Assembly (NCBI RefSeq): GCF_014196625.1
Contig: NZ_JACIDZ010000001.1
Location: 124,001 to 188,000 of the forward strand
Direction: 5' to 3'
Origin: Martelella radicis
GTDB lineage: Bacteria > Pseudomonadota > Alphaproteobacteria > Rhizobiales > Rhizobiaceae
Length of the DNA stretch: 64,000 nt
Shown: one piece after another, positions 44,583 to 53,752 of the stretch
Numbering within the stretch: the stretch's first letter is position 1
How the letters are laid out: every line of letters starts with the position of its first letter
The notes under the pieces: model-generated
The model's database searches: none
Told to the model about the DNA's origin: nothing
What the model saw: only the letters and a program-made list of their open reading frames with translations
Program-made: the position numbers and the translations under genes

Positions 44583-45599
44583 GTGGCTGTGAAGAAACGA
44601 GCGGCAACGCTGGCCGAGATCGCGAAAGTCGCGGGCGTCTCGCGGATGACGGCCTCGCGCGCGCTCAACAACCAGCCGGGCGTTTCGGCCGAAACGCGCG
44701 AGGATATCCTGCGTATCGCCGACGAGATGGGCTATTCGGTCAACCCCTTCGCCCAGAAGCTTTCCAACGGCCGCTCGCGAATCATCGGAGTGATGGCCGA
44801 ACTCCACGCGCCCTTTACCAGCGACATCGTGCTCGGCATCAGCGGCGCGGCGAAAAGCGCCGGCTACGAGGCGCTCGTCTATTCGCTGCCCGACCGCGAC
44901 AGCACCGCGCCGAGCAGCGTGGCGAGCCTGTTGCAGCAGATCGCCGGCGGCATCATCGCCATCCTGCCCTATGAGGCGAGTTACCTGGAACAGATCGCCA
45001 GCGAAGCCCTTCCGGTGGTGACGATCGACACGCTTTACGACGATCCGCCGTTCCCCTCGGTCGACGGCGACAGCTATCAGGGCGCGCGGCTTGCCGTGCG
45101 CCATCTCGCCGATCTCGGTCACCGGCGCATCGGCTTCATCTCCGGCGACAATCGCCTGCGCTCCGCGCGCGAACGTCTGACGGGCTATCGCGACGCCGTC
45201 GCCCAGTTCGACCTTGATCGGGACCCGCAGCTCGTTGTCGACGGCGATTTCCTGCAGAAGAGCGGCTTTGACGCGGCCAAGCGGCTTCTGGCCCTGAAGG
45301 ATCGGCCGACCGCGATCTTCGCCGCCAACGATATCAGCGCGCTCGGCGCCAGCCAGGCAATGAGAGAGAAGGGGCTTTCGATCCCGGAGGACATGTCGCT
45401 GATCGGCTTCGACGACATCGCCATTGCCCAGCAGATGCATCCGCCGCTGACCACCATCCGCCAGCCGCTGCGCCAGATCGGCCGTTCGGCGATGAACACG
45501 CTTCTGGCGCGCATCGGCGGGCTTGACGCGCCGAGCAACCGGATCACGCTGCCAACCGAACTGATCGTGCGCCAGTCAACCGCCGCGCCGCGCCGGTAA
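44583..45599 (+). CDS. LacI-family transcriptional repressor
   Basis: 338 residues. The helix-turn-helix (ATLAEIAKVAGVSRMTASRAL) and hinge (NPFAQKLSNGRS) are canonical, followed by the periplasmic-binding-like sensor domain (IGVMAELHAPFTSDIV to TTIRQPLRQIG). GTG 44583 is chosen for GGGGGA upstream; GTG 44571 and 44589 are possible. Divergent from the oligosaccharide importer operon and convergent with the second GH3 gene, so it probably controls both. Confidence 0.92.
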   Translation: MAVKKRAATLAEIAKVAGVSRMTASRALNNQPGVSAETREDILRIADEMGYSVNPFAQKLSNGRSRIIGVMAELHAPFTSDIVLGISGAAKSAGYEALVYSLPDRDSTAPSSVASLLQQIAGGIIAILPYEASYLEQIASEALPVVTIDTLYDDPPFPSVDGDSYQGARLAVRHLADLGHRRIGFISGDNRLRSARERLTGYRDAVAQFDLDRDPQLVVDGDFLQKSGFDAAKRLLALKDRPTAIFAANDISALGASQAMREKGLSIPEDMSLIGFDDIAIAQQMHPPLTTIRQPLRQIGRSAMNTLLARIGGLDAPSNRITLPTELIVRQSTAAPRR

Positions 45600-45617
45600 G
45601 AGCGCGACCGGAGGAAG

Positions 45618-48074
45618 TCAAAGCGGCATCGGCGCGCCTTCGGTTTCCTTCACAAGCGTGGCGATTGTCTTCAGACTTGCCGAACTCTCGCCGACGCTGA
45701 GGTCGTATTCGCCCGCCGCAATGCGCCACGCCTTCGCTTCCACGTCGAAATGCGCGAAATCGCGCGGCGAAAGCGCAAGACGCACAGTGCCGCTCTCGCC
45801 TGGGGCAAGATCCACCTTGGCGAACGCCTTCAATTCCTTCCGCGGACGCTGCCCGCTACTGTCCTTCGGACAGACGTAAAGCTGCACCACCGTGGAGCCG
45901 CGTCGTTCGCCAGTGTTCTCGACCGTCAGGCTGATTGTTGCGGATGCCTCTGCTTCGAAATTCTCTGCCTCGACCACCGGTTCGCCAAGACTGAATGTCG
46001 TATAGCTGAGGCCGAAGCCGAAGGGGAAAAGCGGCGCAATCCCGTGGCGGTCATAATGGCGGTAGCCGATGAAGACGCCCTCGCGATATTCCACCTCGCC
46101 GTCCTTGCCGGGATAGACGCGCGGATCCTGGCTGTGGGCCGGGTTGTCCGACCATTTCGCCGGAAAGGTCTGGGCGAGGCGCCCGCCGGGCTCAGCCTTG
46201 CCGAGAAGCACGTCGGCAATCGCATTGCCCGCTTCCTGGCCGGGATACCAGGCCGAGATCAGCCCCGCCACATCATCAAGCCAGGGCATCTCCACCGGTC
46301 CGCCGGTCTGCAGCACGACGATGGTCTTCGGGTTGGCGCGGGCAATCGCGGCAATCAGCGCATCCTGACGGCCGGGCAGCGTGATCGATTCGAGATCGCT
46401 GCCTTCCGTATCCCATTCGCCGCTGCGCCCGGCAAAGACCAGCGCGACATCGGCCTTTGCCGCAAGGGCCGCAGCCTCTTCGATCGCCTCTTCGCCGAGC
46501 GGCACGGAAATGCCGACGCGGATGGCGGACAGGCCAAGTGCGGAAGCCGGGCGGGTGGCGTATTCGACGACGATCTCGGCGGGTTCTCCGGCGACAAGGT
46601 CGACGCTTCCGACAACCTCGTCGCAGCCCTCCTCGAAATAGGTCCGGCCGTGCGTCCAGTTGGTCCAGGCATCGGCCACCAGTTCGCCGTTCACATAGAG
46701 CCTGGAAAGGCCGGCCGAGACGAGCCCGACCTGATGGGTCGCCGTCTCCCTGGGAATATATTCCCCGACAAGCCGCGCGGAGAAATGATCCGGCGCGACC
46801 TTGCCTTCAGCGACATTGCCGATCCAGATCAGCTCCGCTTCATACTCGGTGGCGGTGAACACCGGTTCGCCCGAGAGCGCGTCATTGTCGAAATAGGAAA
46901 CCTCAAGCGGGGTCTTCAGCAGCGGCTGGAAGCGGAAATTGGTGCATCCCTCGGCATAGGTCAGGTTTTCCGCGCCAAGGGCTGTGGCAAGACCGTCATA
47001 GGGACTGACGCGGTAATGCGGGTTCAACTGGGCGCTGCCGCCGCCCATGATCTGCGCGGTCCTGGCATTGGGGCCGATAACGGCGATGGTCTCCTTGCCC
47101 GAAAGCGGCAATACGTCCTCATTCTTCAGGAGAACGGCCGCCTCCGCGCCTGCCTTGCGGATCAGGGCGCGGTGCTCCGGTCGGTCATCAGCCCGTTCGG
47201 CGAAGGGCGCGGCACTGCCGAGCGCGCCGGTGCGCTCCATCACCGTCAGGATCGCGCGGACACGGTCCCGGATCGTTTCATGCGAGACCTTGCCGGCCTT
47301 GACCGCCTCGATCAGCTTGTCACCCCGGTCACGCGTCGGGCCGGGCATTTCGAGGTCAAGCCCGGCATTGACGGTTTCGACCGTCGAGTGCGAGCCGAAC
47401 CAGTCGGACATCACGACGCCGTCAAAGCCCCAGTCGCCCCTCAGAACGTCGGTGATCAGCCATTCATGCTCGGAGGCAAAGGTGCCGTTGACCTTGTTAT
47501 AGGCCGTCATGATGCCCCAGAGATCCGCATCCTTCACCGCGCGCTCGAAGGGCAGGAGATAGACCTCCCGGAGCGAACGCTCGTCGATGACGGAGGAATT
47601 CGAGGTGCGGGCGATCTCGGATTCATTGCCGGCGAAATGCTTGGCAACGGCGGAAATGCCCTTTTGCTGCAGTCCTTTGACATAGGCGGAGGCGAGTTCG
47701 GCCGTCAGCACCGGGTCTTCCGAATAGCACTCGAAATTGCGGCCGTTGGTGACGGTGCGCTGGATGTTGATGGTCGGGCCGAGCAGCACATGCGCGCCCT
47801 TGGACTTGACTTCGTCGGCCAGCGCCGCGCCGATTTCGCCCACCAGCGCCGGGTTCCATGTGGCGCCAATGGCGATGCCGACGGGAAAGGCCGCCGACTT
47901 GACGCCGCCGATCAGCGAGCCGCCGCCGCGTGCGCCGTTCGGACCGTCGGTGACGCGGAATTTTCCGATGCCGAGCCTCTCGATTGCCGGCAGCGACCAG
48001 AAATCCTCGCCGGACAGCAGCGAGACCTGTTCCTCAAGGGTCATCCGGTCGATCAGTTCATCCAGTGTCGGCAT
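45618..48074 (-). CDS. Glycoside hydrolase family 3 beta-glucosidase with PA14-like insert
   Basis: 818 residues from ATG 48074 (GGGAG 7 bases upstream). GVVMSDWFGSHS near residue 225 holds the expected nucleophile Asp, and AKHFAGNESE lies before it. The GH3_C domain is split by a PA14-like beta insert at about residues 400-550 (ATEYEAELIWIGN, VSAGLSRLYVNGELV), as in family members that bind oligosaccharide chains. A fibronectin-like domain closes the protein. No signal peptide. Transcribed alone, facing the LacI gene. Confidence 0.92.
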   Translation of the reverse strand: MPTLDELIDRMTLEEQVSLLSGEDFWSLPAIERLGIGKFRVTDGPNGARGGGSLIGGVKSAAFPVGIAIGATWNPALVGEIGAALADEVKSKGAHVLLGPTINIQRTVTNGRNFECYSEDPVLTAELASAYVKGLQQKGISAVAKHFAGNESEIARTSNSSVIDERSLREVYLLPFERAVKDADLWGIMTAYNKVNGTFASEHEWLITDVLRGDWGFDGVVMSDWFGSHSTVETVNAGLDLEMPGPTRDRGDKLIEAVKAGKVSHETIRDRVRAILTVMERTGALGSAAPFAERADDRPEHRALIRKAGAEAAVLLKNEDVLPLSGKETIAVIGPNARTAQIMGGGSAQLNPHYRVSPYDGLATALGAENLTYAEGCTNFRFQPLLKTPLEVSYFDNDALSGEPVFTATEYEAELIWIGNVAEGKVAPDHFSARLVGEYIPRETATHQVGLVSAGLSRLYVNGELVADAWTNWTHGRTYFEEGCDEVVGSVDLVAGEPAEIVVEYATRPASALGLSAIRVGISVPLGEEAIEEAAALAAKADVALVFAGRSGEWDTEGSDLESITLPGRQDALIAAIARANPKTIVVLQTGGPVEMPWLDDVAGLISAWYPGQEAGNAIADVLLGKAEPGGRLAQTFPAKWSDNPAHSQDPRVYPGKDGEVEYREGVFIGYRHYDRHGIAPLFPFGFGLSYTTFSLGEPVVEAENFEAEASATISLTVENTGERRGSTVVQLYVCPKDSSGQRPRKELKAFAKVDLAPGESGTVRLALSPRDFAHFDVEAKAWRIAAGEYDLSVGESSASLKTIATLVKETEGAPMPL

Positions 48075-48349
48075 TGCTCGGCTCCCGCAGTGAGAATGAA
48101 GGGATGGGAAACCTGCGTTCCCGCGTTCTGACGGGAAAGATAGAGTGGCGCGATGCCCTCGACAAGGAACCGGCCTTGGCGGCGGTGGGGGCAACCGGCC
48201 CCGGATGCCGCAAATTCCTGCCGTCATGCCGCCACTCTATTGGTTTTTATTGAGAAAATTGCAGGAACAAAATGCCGGCTCTCCGGTTTTTGAGTGATAC
48301 CTGCCGGCCAGGGCCGACAGTGGCGCAACAACAAGACGAGGAAAACAAG

Positions 48350-48649
48350 ATGTCGAAGCTTGCCACATTCTGGAGCATCCCCGTTCACGTGCTGACGGCG
48401 GACGGCGAAGCCGTGACGATTGAAGGTCCGGAGGACGCAGCGGATTTCCTGCGCGATCATTGCCCGCAGAAGGAAGGCCGTCATTACCGCAGCGCTTCCG
48501 GCCTTTGCGCGGAAGCCGCCGGGCACAACGGCAGGCTGGAAGTCTCCCGTGAGGCGTTCATCGCCGCCATGCTGGAAGCGGGTCTGATGCAGCCGGTTCA
48601 GCGCGCTCCTGCAGCGAAAGCGGTGGCCACTCCACGCAGTTATGCCTGA
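48350..48649 (+). CDS. DUF982 family protein
   Basis: 99 residues. The sequence has the DUF982 pattern: EGPEDAADFLRDHCPQKEG, then HYRSASGLCAEAAG and EVSREAFIAAMLEAGL. These short proteins are abundant in Rhizobiales and have no known function. Start ATG 48350 follows ACGAGGAAAACAAG. Single gene with a strong terminator after it. Confidence 0.8.
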   Translation: MSKLATFWSIPVHVLTADGEAVTIEGPEDAADFLRDHCPQKEGRHYRSASGLCAEAAGHNGRLEVSREAFIAAMLEAGLMQPVQRAPAAKAVATPRSYA

Positions 48650-48676
48650 TCTGCAAGCGCCGAAGCGTTCATCGAG

Positions 48677-48708
48677 CGCCCGCCTTCCGGTTTTCCGGAG
48701 GGCGGGCG
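48677..48708. terminator. Rho-independent terminator after the DUF982 gene
   Basis: CGCCCGCC and GGCGGGCG enclose a further CCGG/CCGG stem with a TTTT loop, followed by TCTTTCTTTCT. It lies between convergent genes. Confidence 0.85.
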
Positions 48709-48769
48709 TCTTTCTTTCTGGCCTGTTGCGGCCCGGCGCTATCCCTGGCCTTTCGGCCGAAGGTCCTGC

Positions 48770-50053
48770 CTATCGGAGGATCTGGAAAAAGATCGCGGAT
48801 ACGGCGGCAATGCCGGTGGCCGTGACGAAGATATTGCTGATGTGGCCCTTATACTTCGCCATGGCCGGAACCTTGTGGATGGCATACATGGGCAGCAGGA
48901 ACAGGATCGCCGCGATAAGCGGTCCGATGAGCGCCTCGATAAGTCCGAGAATGGAAAGATTGAAGATCGCGACGATCCAGACGCTCAGGATGAAGAACAA
49001 AACAATGAAAACATTGAGCGCCTTCGGATTCGTCTCGAACCCCATGTTGCGGGCCTGCTGGTTAATGATGCCGCGCATGCCTTCTCTCGCGCCGAGATAG
49101 TGGCCGAAAAACGAACTCACGATCGCCGCGAAAGCCACCACCGGTCCCAGAAACGAAATGACCGGATTGTCGAACTCGTTCGCGAAGAAGGAGAGGACGG
49201 AAATGTTCTGGCTCTTCGCCTCGGCAAACTGTTCCGGCGTCAGGCACATGATGCATGAGAAGACAAAGAACATCACGAACACCAGAAGCATGGATGCCGT
49301 TACGCCGAGAATGGCGTCGCTCTTCCTGACGGCATTCGCGCCATGGTCGCGCCGCTGCAGCTGCGCAAAACTGGATATCGCCGGGCTGTGATTGAATGAA
49401 AAAACCAGTACCGGAAGCGTAAGCCAGATCGTGACGATAAAATCCTTCGCGGACGGAACTTCAAAAAGCGCGCCAAAATTCCACCGCGGAATGAGGTAGA
49501 CGGAAAGGCCGAACAAAATGAGGATCAGCGGATAGACGAGGAATTCCGTGACCTTGAGCATGATATTTTCGCCGGCCATCATCACGCTCATCATCAACAG
49601 GATGAGCGACAGGGACAGAAGCCAGCGGGGCGGGGGCTGAAGATGCATCTGGTTGACGATGAAACTGTCAACCGTATTGGTGATGCCGACGCCATAGATC
49701 AGCACGATCGGATAGATTGCGAAGAAGTAGAGCACCGTTATCAGGTTGCCGGCAATCAGGCCGAAGTGTTCGTCGACCACATCCGTAATGTCGGACGTCT
49801 CGACGCGCGATGAAAGGACAAACCGGGCAAGGGCGCGATGCGAGAGGTAGACCATCGGTCCGATCAGGATCGTCACGGCCAGCAATGGCCAGAAGCCCGA
49901 TTGCCCGGCGCTGATCGGCAGGAACAAGATGCCTGCGCCCACCGCCGTTCCGAAAAGGCTGATGCTCCAGAGCGTGTCCTTGTGTTCCCAGGAAACCGGT
50001 CCCGGGGTTGATATCGGCTGTTGTTTGTCGGCTGGTTCGGGTACGACGGTCAT
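48770..50053 (-). CDS. HAAAP-family amino acid permease (SdaC/TdcC-like serine/threonine transporter)
   Basis: 427 residues with about eleven membrane helices. GTAVGAGILFLPISAGQSGFW is the first-helix signature of SdaC/TdcC/aromatic permeases, and LPVLVFSFNHSPAISSFAQ a conserved internal segment. It couples amino acid uptake to protons or sodium. Single gene; it stands next to the amino-acid-like catabolic island and may relate to it, but no shared operator was seen. Confidence 0.88.
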   Translation of the reverse strand: MTVVPEPADKQQPISTPGPVSWEHKDTLWSISLFGTAVGAGILFLPISAGQSGFWPLLAVTILIGPMVYLSHRALARFVLSSRVETSDITDVVDEHFGLIAGNLITVLYFFAIYPIVLIYGVGITNTVDSFIVNQMHLQPPPRWLLSLSLILLMMSVMMAGENIMLKVTEFLVYPLILILFGLSVYLIPRWNFGALFEVPSAKDFIVTIWLTLPVLVFSFNHSPAISSFAQLQRRDHGANAVRKSDAILGVTASMLLVFVMFFVFSCIMCLTPEQFAEAKSQNISVLSFFANEFDNPVISFLGPVVAFAAIVSSFFGHYLGAREGMRGIINQQARNMGFETNPKALNVFIVLFFILSVWIVAIFNLSILGLIEALIGPLIAAILFLLPMYAIHKVPAMAKYKGHISNIFVTATGIAAVSAIFFQILR

Positions 50054-50158
50054 TGTCGGGGTCTCCTTTCGTTCGTCGACTGATCGACGGGTTGGAAGAA
50101 CCCGGGCGAACAGTCCTGTGCCGGCGGTATCGGGCTGACGAAAGTGGGATGCTTCCGG

Positions 50159-50446
50159 TCAGCTCTTGTCTTTTTCGATCCGCCGGAGCCGCTTTTTCTC
50201 CAGATATACGGCGTTTTGAAGGCAGGCTTTCAAGTCGGCCTGCAAGCGCAATAAGTGCGCCTCTGGTCGCGGCGCTTGATGGATTGGATCAAACGCGACG
50301 CTGCCGGTCTCTCGTGTCCGGTTCTTGCGATCACACTCAAAGATTGCGAATGCCTGAACGTCTTGAGGCGCCGGGAATCGGCACGGCGCGCGACGCTTCC
50401 GCGCCCCCGGGCCGATGCCGATCCTGTCATGCGTTACCGCGTTCAC
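50159..50446 (-). CDS. Small hypothetical protein (weak)
   Basis: 95 codons with a possible GTG start at 50446. The C-terminal half (LRLQADLKACLQNAVYLEKKRLRRIEKDKS in outline) looks like a genuine basic helical protein. The N-terminal half is less protein-like, so the true start may be further in. No family recognised. It begins 9 bases downstream of the SDR stop on the same strand. Confidence 0.35.
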   Translation of the reverse strand: MNAVTHDRIGIGPGARKRRAPCRFPAPQDVQAFAIFECDRKNRTRETGSVAFDPIHQAPRPEAHLLRLQADLKACLQNAVYLEKKRLRRIEKDKS

Positions 50447-50454
50447 TGACCCGT

Positions 50455-51222
50455 TCAGGTCACCAGGCTCTGCCCGCCATCGACGAAGATCGGCGTGCCC
50501 GTGACGTGGCGGGCCTTGTCTGAAGCAAGGAACGACACGACGTCGGCGATCTCTTCGGCAGAGCCAGCGCTGTCGCCCGTCAGGGGGATGTGCGTTTCGG
50601 CGTCGATCCCGCTCTTTTCGGCGTTGCGGATCTCAGTATTGTCGCCGATCTCGGTATCGATCGCGCCGGGGCAGATGGCATTGATGCGGATTTTCGCCTG
50701 GCCGAGCTCGGGCGCAAGCTGTTGCATCATGGCAAGCTGCGCCGCCTTGGTCGCCGAATAGGCGGTGGCGCCGGGGGAGACGAATTTGCGCGTGCCGTTG
50801 ATCGAGGAGATGATGGTGATGGAGCCGCCGCCGGCCTTCCTCAGATGCGGAACGCTTGCCCTTATGGTCAGGAACGTGCCGCGCAGGTTGACGGCGATCG
50901 TCTTGTCGAAATCATCCGGCTCAAGCTCGTCGACCGGGGCCCAGACGCCGTTGATGCCGGCATTGGCGACGACGGCGTCGAGGCGGCCATAGTTGCAAAC
51001 CAGTTTGTCGAGCGCTGCATCGATCTCTTCGGCGCTGGTTATGTCAGCCGAAAGCGCGAGCGCGGTACCGCCTTCCGCCGTAATCGCGTCGACGGTTTCC
51101 TGGTTTTCCTCTGGCGTGTGACCGAGGACGCCGACGACCATGCCGTGGCGTGCCAGCGCGATCGCCGAAGCGCGGCCGATGCCGGAACCCGCCCCTGTCA
51201 CGAGTGCCACCTTGTTTGTCAT
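50455..51222 (-). CDS. Short-chain dehydrogenase/reductase
   Basis: 255 residues. The classical SDR motifs are present: TGAGSGIGRA (nucleotide loop), ANAGINGVW, IISSING (catalytic Ser) and AYSATKAAQ (Tyr and Lys), with the ending GTPIFVDGGQS. It interconverts an alcohol and ketone. Last main gene of the minus-strand operon that starts at the binding protein at 56809; 72 bases separate it from cutC. Confidence 0.9.
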   Translation of the reverse strand: MTNKVALVTGAGSGIGRASAIALARHGMVVGVLGHTPEENQETVDAITAEGGTALALSADITSAEEIDAALDKLVCNYGRLDAVVANAGINGVWAPVDELEPDDFDKTIAVNLRGTFLTIRASVPHLRKAGGGSITIISSINGTRKFVSPGATAYSATKAAQLAMMQQLAPELGQAKIRINAICPGAIDTEIGDNTEIRNAEKSGIDAETHIPLTGDSAGSAEEIADVVSFLASDKARHVTGTPIFVDGGQSLVT

Positions 51223-51294
51223 GTCTGTAACTCCGCCTGATTGGACTGATGCCCGATCAACTGCGGAGGCGGTGCATCTGTTCCCGCTTGCGGG

Positions 51295-52047
51295 TCAGGA
51301 GATGACAAGCCGTCGAAGCCGTTCCGCCCGTTCGGCGATGGCCGCGCCGTCCAGCACACGACGGATGTATTCGCGCTGGTCATCGCCCTTGCCCATGAAG
51401 ACATGGGGATTTCTGAAACGCATCGGGCTTTCGCCGTAACCGGTCGCACCGAAATGAAAGTCGACGGCCTTCGGGTCAACCGGGCCGTCAAACAACAGCG
51501 TCGGGTCCGGATCGCCGCAAACCATGACGATGATGCGGCCGTCTGCGCGTTTGATCATTCCTTTCAGGATATCGATCCCGTCCCGCGCGCTGGCGCGCTG
51601 GCCGGACGACAGAACGCGGTCGACGCCGCAGGCGATCAGATCGTCGATGGCCTCGTCCGGATCGCGGGTCATGTCGAAGGCGCGATGGCAGGTGACGCCC
51701 ATGGGCCGGGCGGTTGCCACAGCCTCCCTTGTACGCGCGATATCGATGCAGCCCTCCTCGGTGAGAAAGCCGATGACGACGCCGTCGGCTCCGGCGGCCT
51801 TCGCTGCTGCGATATCCTCAAGGATCGCGTCAAATTCGCCGTCGGTATAGAGGAAATCGCCGCCGCGCGGGCGGATGATGACGAAGACAGGAATGGCGCA
51901 TCGCGCCTTGGCCAGGCGGATCTGGGCGATGCTCGGCGTGATCCCGCCTTCCGAAAGCGCGGCGCAGAGCTCCACACGTTCAGCGCCTGCGGCCTCGGCG
52001 GCCAGTGCTTCCTCAAACCCTTCGACGCAGATCTCGATCATGCTCAT
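51295..52047 (-). CDS. cutC: CutC-family protein
   Basis: 250 residues of a TIM-barrel protein of the CutC family: MIEICVEGFEEAL, AERVELCAALSEGGITPS, IRPRGGDFLYTDGEF, TCHRAFDMTRDP, VLSSGQRASARDG. CutC was named for copper homeostasis, but many members sit in sugar or amino-sugar catabolic clusters and the biochemical role is unsettled. Here the neighbours are a deacetylase and an SDR, favouring a catabolic role. Confidence 0.88.
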   Translation of the reverse strand: MSMIEICVEGFEEALAAEAAGAERVELCAALSEGGITPSIAQIRLAKARCAIPVFVIIRPRGGDFLYTDGEFDAILEDIAAAKAAGADGVVIGFLTEEGCIDIARTREAVATARPMGVTCHRAFDMTRDPDEAIDDLIACGVDRVLSSGQRASARDGIDILKGMIKRADGRIIVMVCGDPDPTLLFDGPVDPKAVDFHFGATGYGESPMRFRNPHVFMGKGDDQREYIRRVLDGAAIAERAERLRRLVIS

Positions 52048-52059
52048 CCGGCCGCGCCC

Positions 52060-53265
52060 TCAGCAGCAGGCACAACGGGTGAGGAACGGTTCCTCGAAAG
52101 GCCGCCGTCCCACCTCCATCGCCTTGCCGCCGAGATAGCAGGCTACGGGCTGGAGCATGCGATTGCCCGGCCGTTCCTCGCCGCGCACGTCCGAGAAAAT
52201 GAAATCGGCCTCGCAATCATCGAGTACAGAGATATCGGCCGGCGCGCCGACGCCGAGATGGCCGAGATCGGGACGGCGGATCGAAAGGGCAGGGCGGCTG
52301 GTCGACATACCGATCACGTCTGGCAGCGACAGTCCGCAATTGTAGAGCTTGCTCATCACATGCAGGAGATCGTAGCCGGGGCCTTCCACGGCGACGACAT
52401 GCACGTCGGAAGAGATGATGTCGGGCAGAAAATCCTGGCGGATCGCTGGTTCCGCCGTTTCGTAGGAAAAGGCGCCCATACCGTGGGCGATGTCGAACAA
52501 CACGCCGCGCTTCCTCGCAGCCGTGATCTCGGGAAGGATCTCGCCGTCTTCCGTCAGCGCCGAATTGGGCGAGGGGCGGTAGCAATGGGTGAGGATATCA
52601 CCGGGTCTCAACATCGAGACAACATCGGCATAGCTTGGCGGCGGGCCGCCGATATGGGTCATCAGCGGCAGGCCGACCTTGTCGGCGGCTTCCAGCGCCA
52701 GTTCCAGCGCGCCAAGCGCCAGTTCGCCGGTCGCGGGGCCGCCAATGCGCACCTTCACGCCGATGATCTTGTCGCGGTTTTCTTCGATCTTGGCCACGCA
52801 GCGATCCACGGGCAGCATTTCGCGCAGCGTCGCTTCGCCGATGAACAACCCCTTGTCGAAGCCGAAAATGCCGGGAAATGAGATGTTGAGGAAAGCCACG
52901 ATGCGATAGGGGGAGTTGGCCATGACATAGTCGCGGAACCCGTCATAATTGCCCGCGCCCGCGCTGCCCGCATCGACCAGCGTCGTTATCGCCGAGCGCC
53001 GGGCGATCATGTTGGGATCGACGCTGAGCGAGGTTGCCTTGTGGTAGACATGGGTGTGGAGATCGATGAGGCCGGGGGCAACGATCTTGCCTTTGACATC
53101 GTGTACGGATTTTGCGCCGGCGACGGGAAGATCGGCTGCGACTTCGGCGATCTTTCCATCTCTGACGGCAACGTCGAAGACGCCATCCAGACCGTTTCTC
53201 TCATCAATCACGCGCCCGCCCTTCAGGACGAGGTCATAGGCGGCAGGCGCTGCGGGTTCTGTCAT
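52060..53265 (-). CDS. COG3964 amidohydrolase (deacetylase/esterase-like)
   Basis: 401 residues. The amidohydrolase metal site is visible: HTHVYH, the bridging Lys in GVKVRIGG, His in MTHIGGPPP and THCYRPS, and a late Asp in FDIAHG. IDLHTHVYHKATSL and LVDAGSAGAGNYDGF are typical of cog3964, whose characterised members (for example Atu3266 of Agrobacterium) remove acetyl groups from N-acetyl-D-amino acids or acetyl-hydroxyacids rather than acting as dihydroorotases. ATG 53265 is chosen for GGAG upstream; 53280 is possible. The C-terminus ends with an unusual CACC. Confidence 0.85.
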   Translation of the reverse strand: MTEPAAPAAYDLVLKGGRVIDERNGLDGVFDVAVRDGKIAEVAADLPVAGAKSVHDVKGKIVAPGLIDLHTHVYHKATSLSVDPNMIARRSAITTLVDAGSAGAGNYDGFRDYVMANSPYRIVAFLNISFPGIFGFDKGLFIGEATLREMLPVDRCVAKIEENRDKIIGVKVRIGGPATGELALGALELALEAADKVGLPLMTHIGGPPPSYADVVSMLRPGDILTHCYRPSPNSALTEDGEILPEITAARKRGVLFDIAHGMGAFSYETAEPAIRQDFLPDIISSDVHVVAVEGPGYDLLHVMSKLYNCGLSLPDVIGMSTSRPALSIRRPDLGHLGVGAPADISVLDDCEADFIFSDVRGEERPGNRMLQPVACYLGGKAMEVGRRPFEEPFLTRCACC

Positions 53266-53338
53266 TTCAAAGGACTCCATATCGTGTCCGCCAATTGCCC
53301 GCGGCGGATCATTCTTGTTCGTTCGTGGTGCGCGGAAG

Positions 53339-53725
53339 TTACAAAGGCTTGTAGGCGACGGCCTCGATCTCGACGAGAATATTGATCATCAGCTTTGCTT
53401 CGCTTGTCGTGCGCGCGGGGAATTTTCCCGGCGTGAAGAAGGCCGAATAGGCCTTGTTGAAGCGGCCGAAGTCGCGGGCATCATGCAGCCATGCGGTGGT
53501 CTTGCAGACGTCCGCCATTTCACAACCGGCAAGCTTCAGCGCCTTTTCGATGTTCTTCATCACCTGCGTTGTCTGCGCCTCGATATCATGGGCGGCCACC
53601 GAGCCGTCGTCCATGACTGGCACCTGACCGGAAACGAAGACGAAATCGCCGGCACGGACGGCAGGGCTCAAGGGAGCAGCGCTCGGCGAGGTCTCGGGCG
53701 CATGAAAATGTTCGATCTTGGACAT
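53339..53725 (-). CDS. RidA family enamine/imine deaminase
   Basis: 128 residues. The YjgF/RidA trimer fold is recognisable: AGDFVFVSGQVPV, EAQTTQVMKNIEKALKLAG, PARTTSEAKLMINILVEIEAVAY. The Arg that binds the carboxylate (PARTT) is present. RidA proteins hydrolyse reactive 2-aminoacrylate-like enamines made by PLP dehydratases; a fold-type III PLP enzyme is encoded across the divergent promoter. Confidence 0.88.
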   Translation of the reverse strand: MSKIEHFHAPETSPSAAPLSPAVRAGDFVFVSGQVPVMDDGSVAAHDIEAQTTQVMKNIEKALKLAGCEMADVCKTTAWLHDARDFGRFNKAYSAFFTPGKFPARTTSEAKLMINILVEIEAVAYKPL

Positions 53726-53752
53726 GGTGTGTTTTCCTTTGTCTGTTGTCTT

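Noticed and set aside
50230-50430. Second small minus-strand frame in the SDR/permease gap
   Set aside because: Arg- and Ala-rich, no ribosome site, overlaps the somewhat better 50159-50446 frame.
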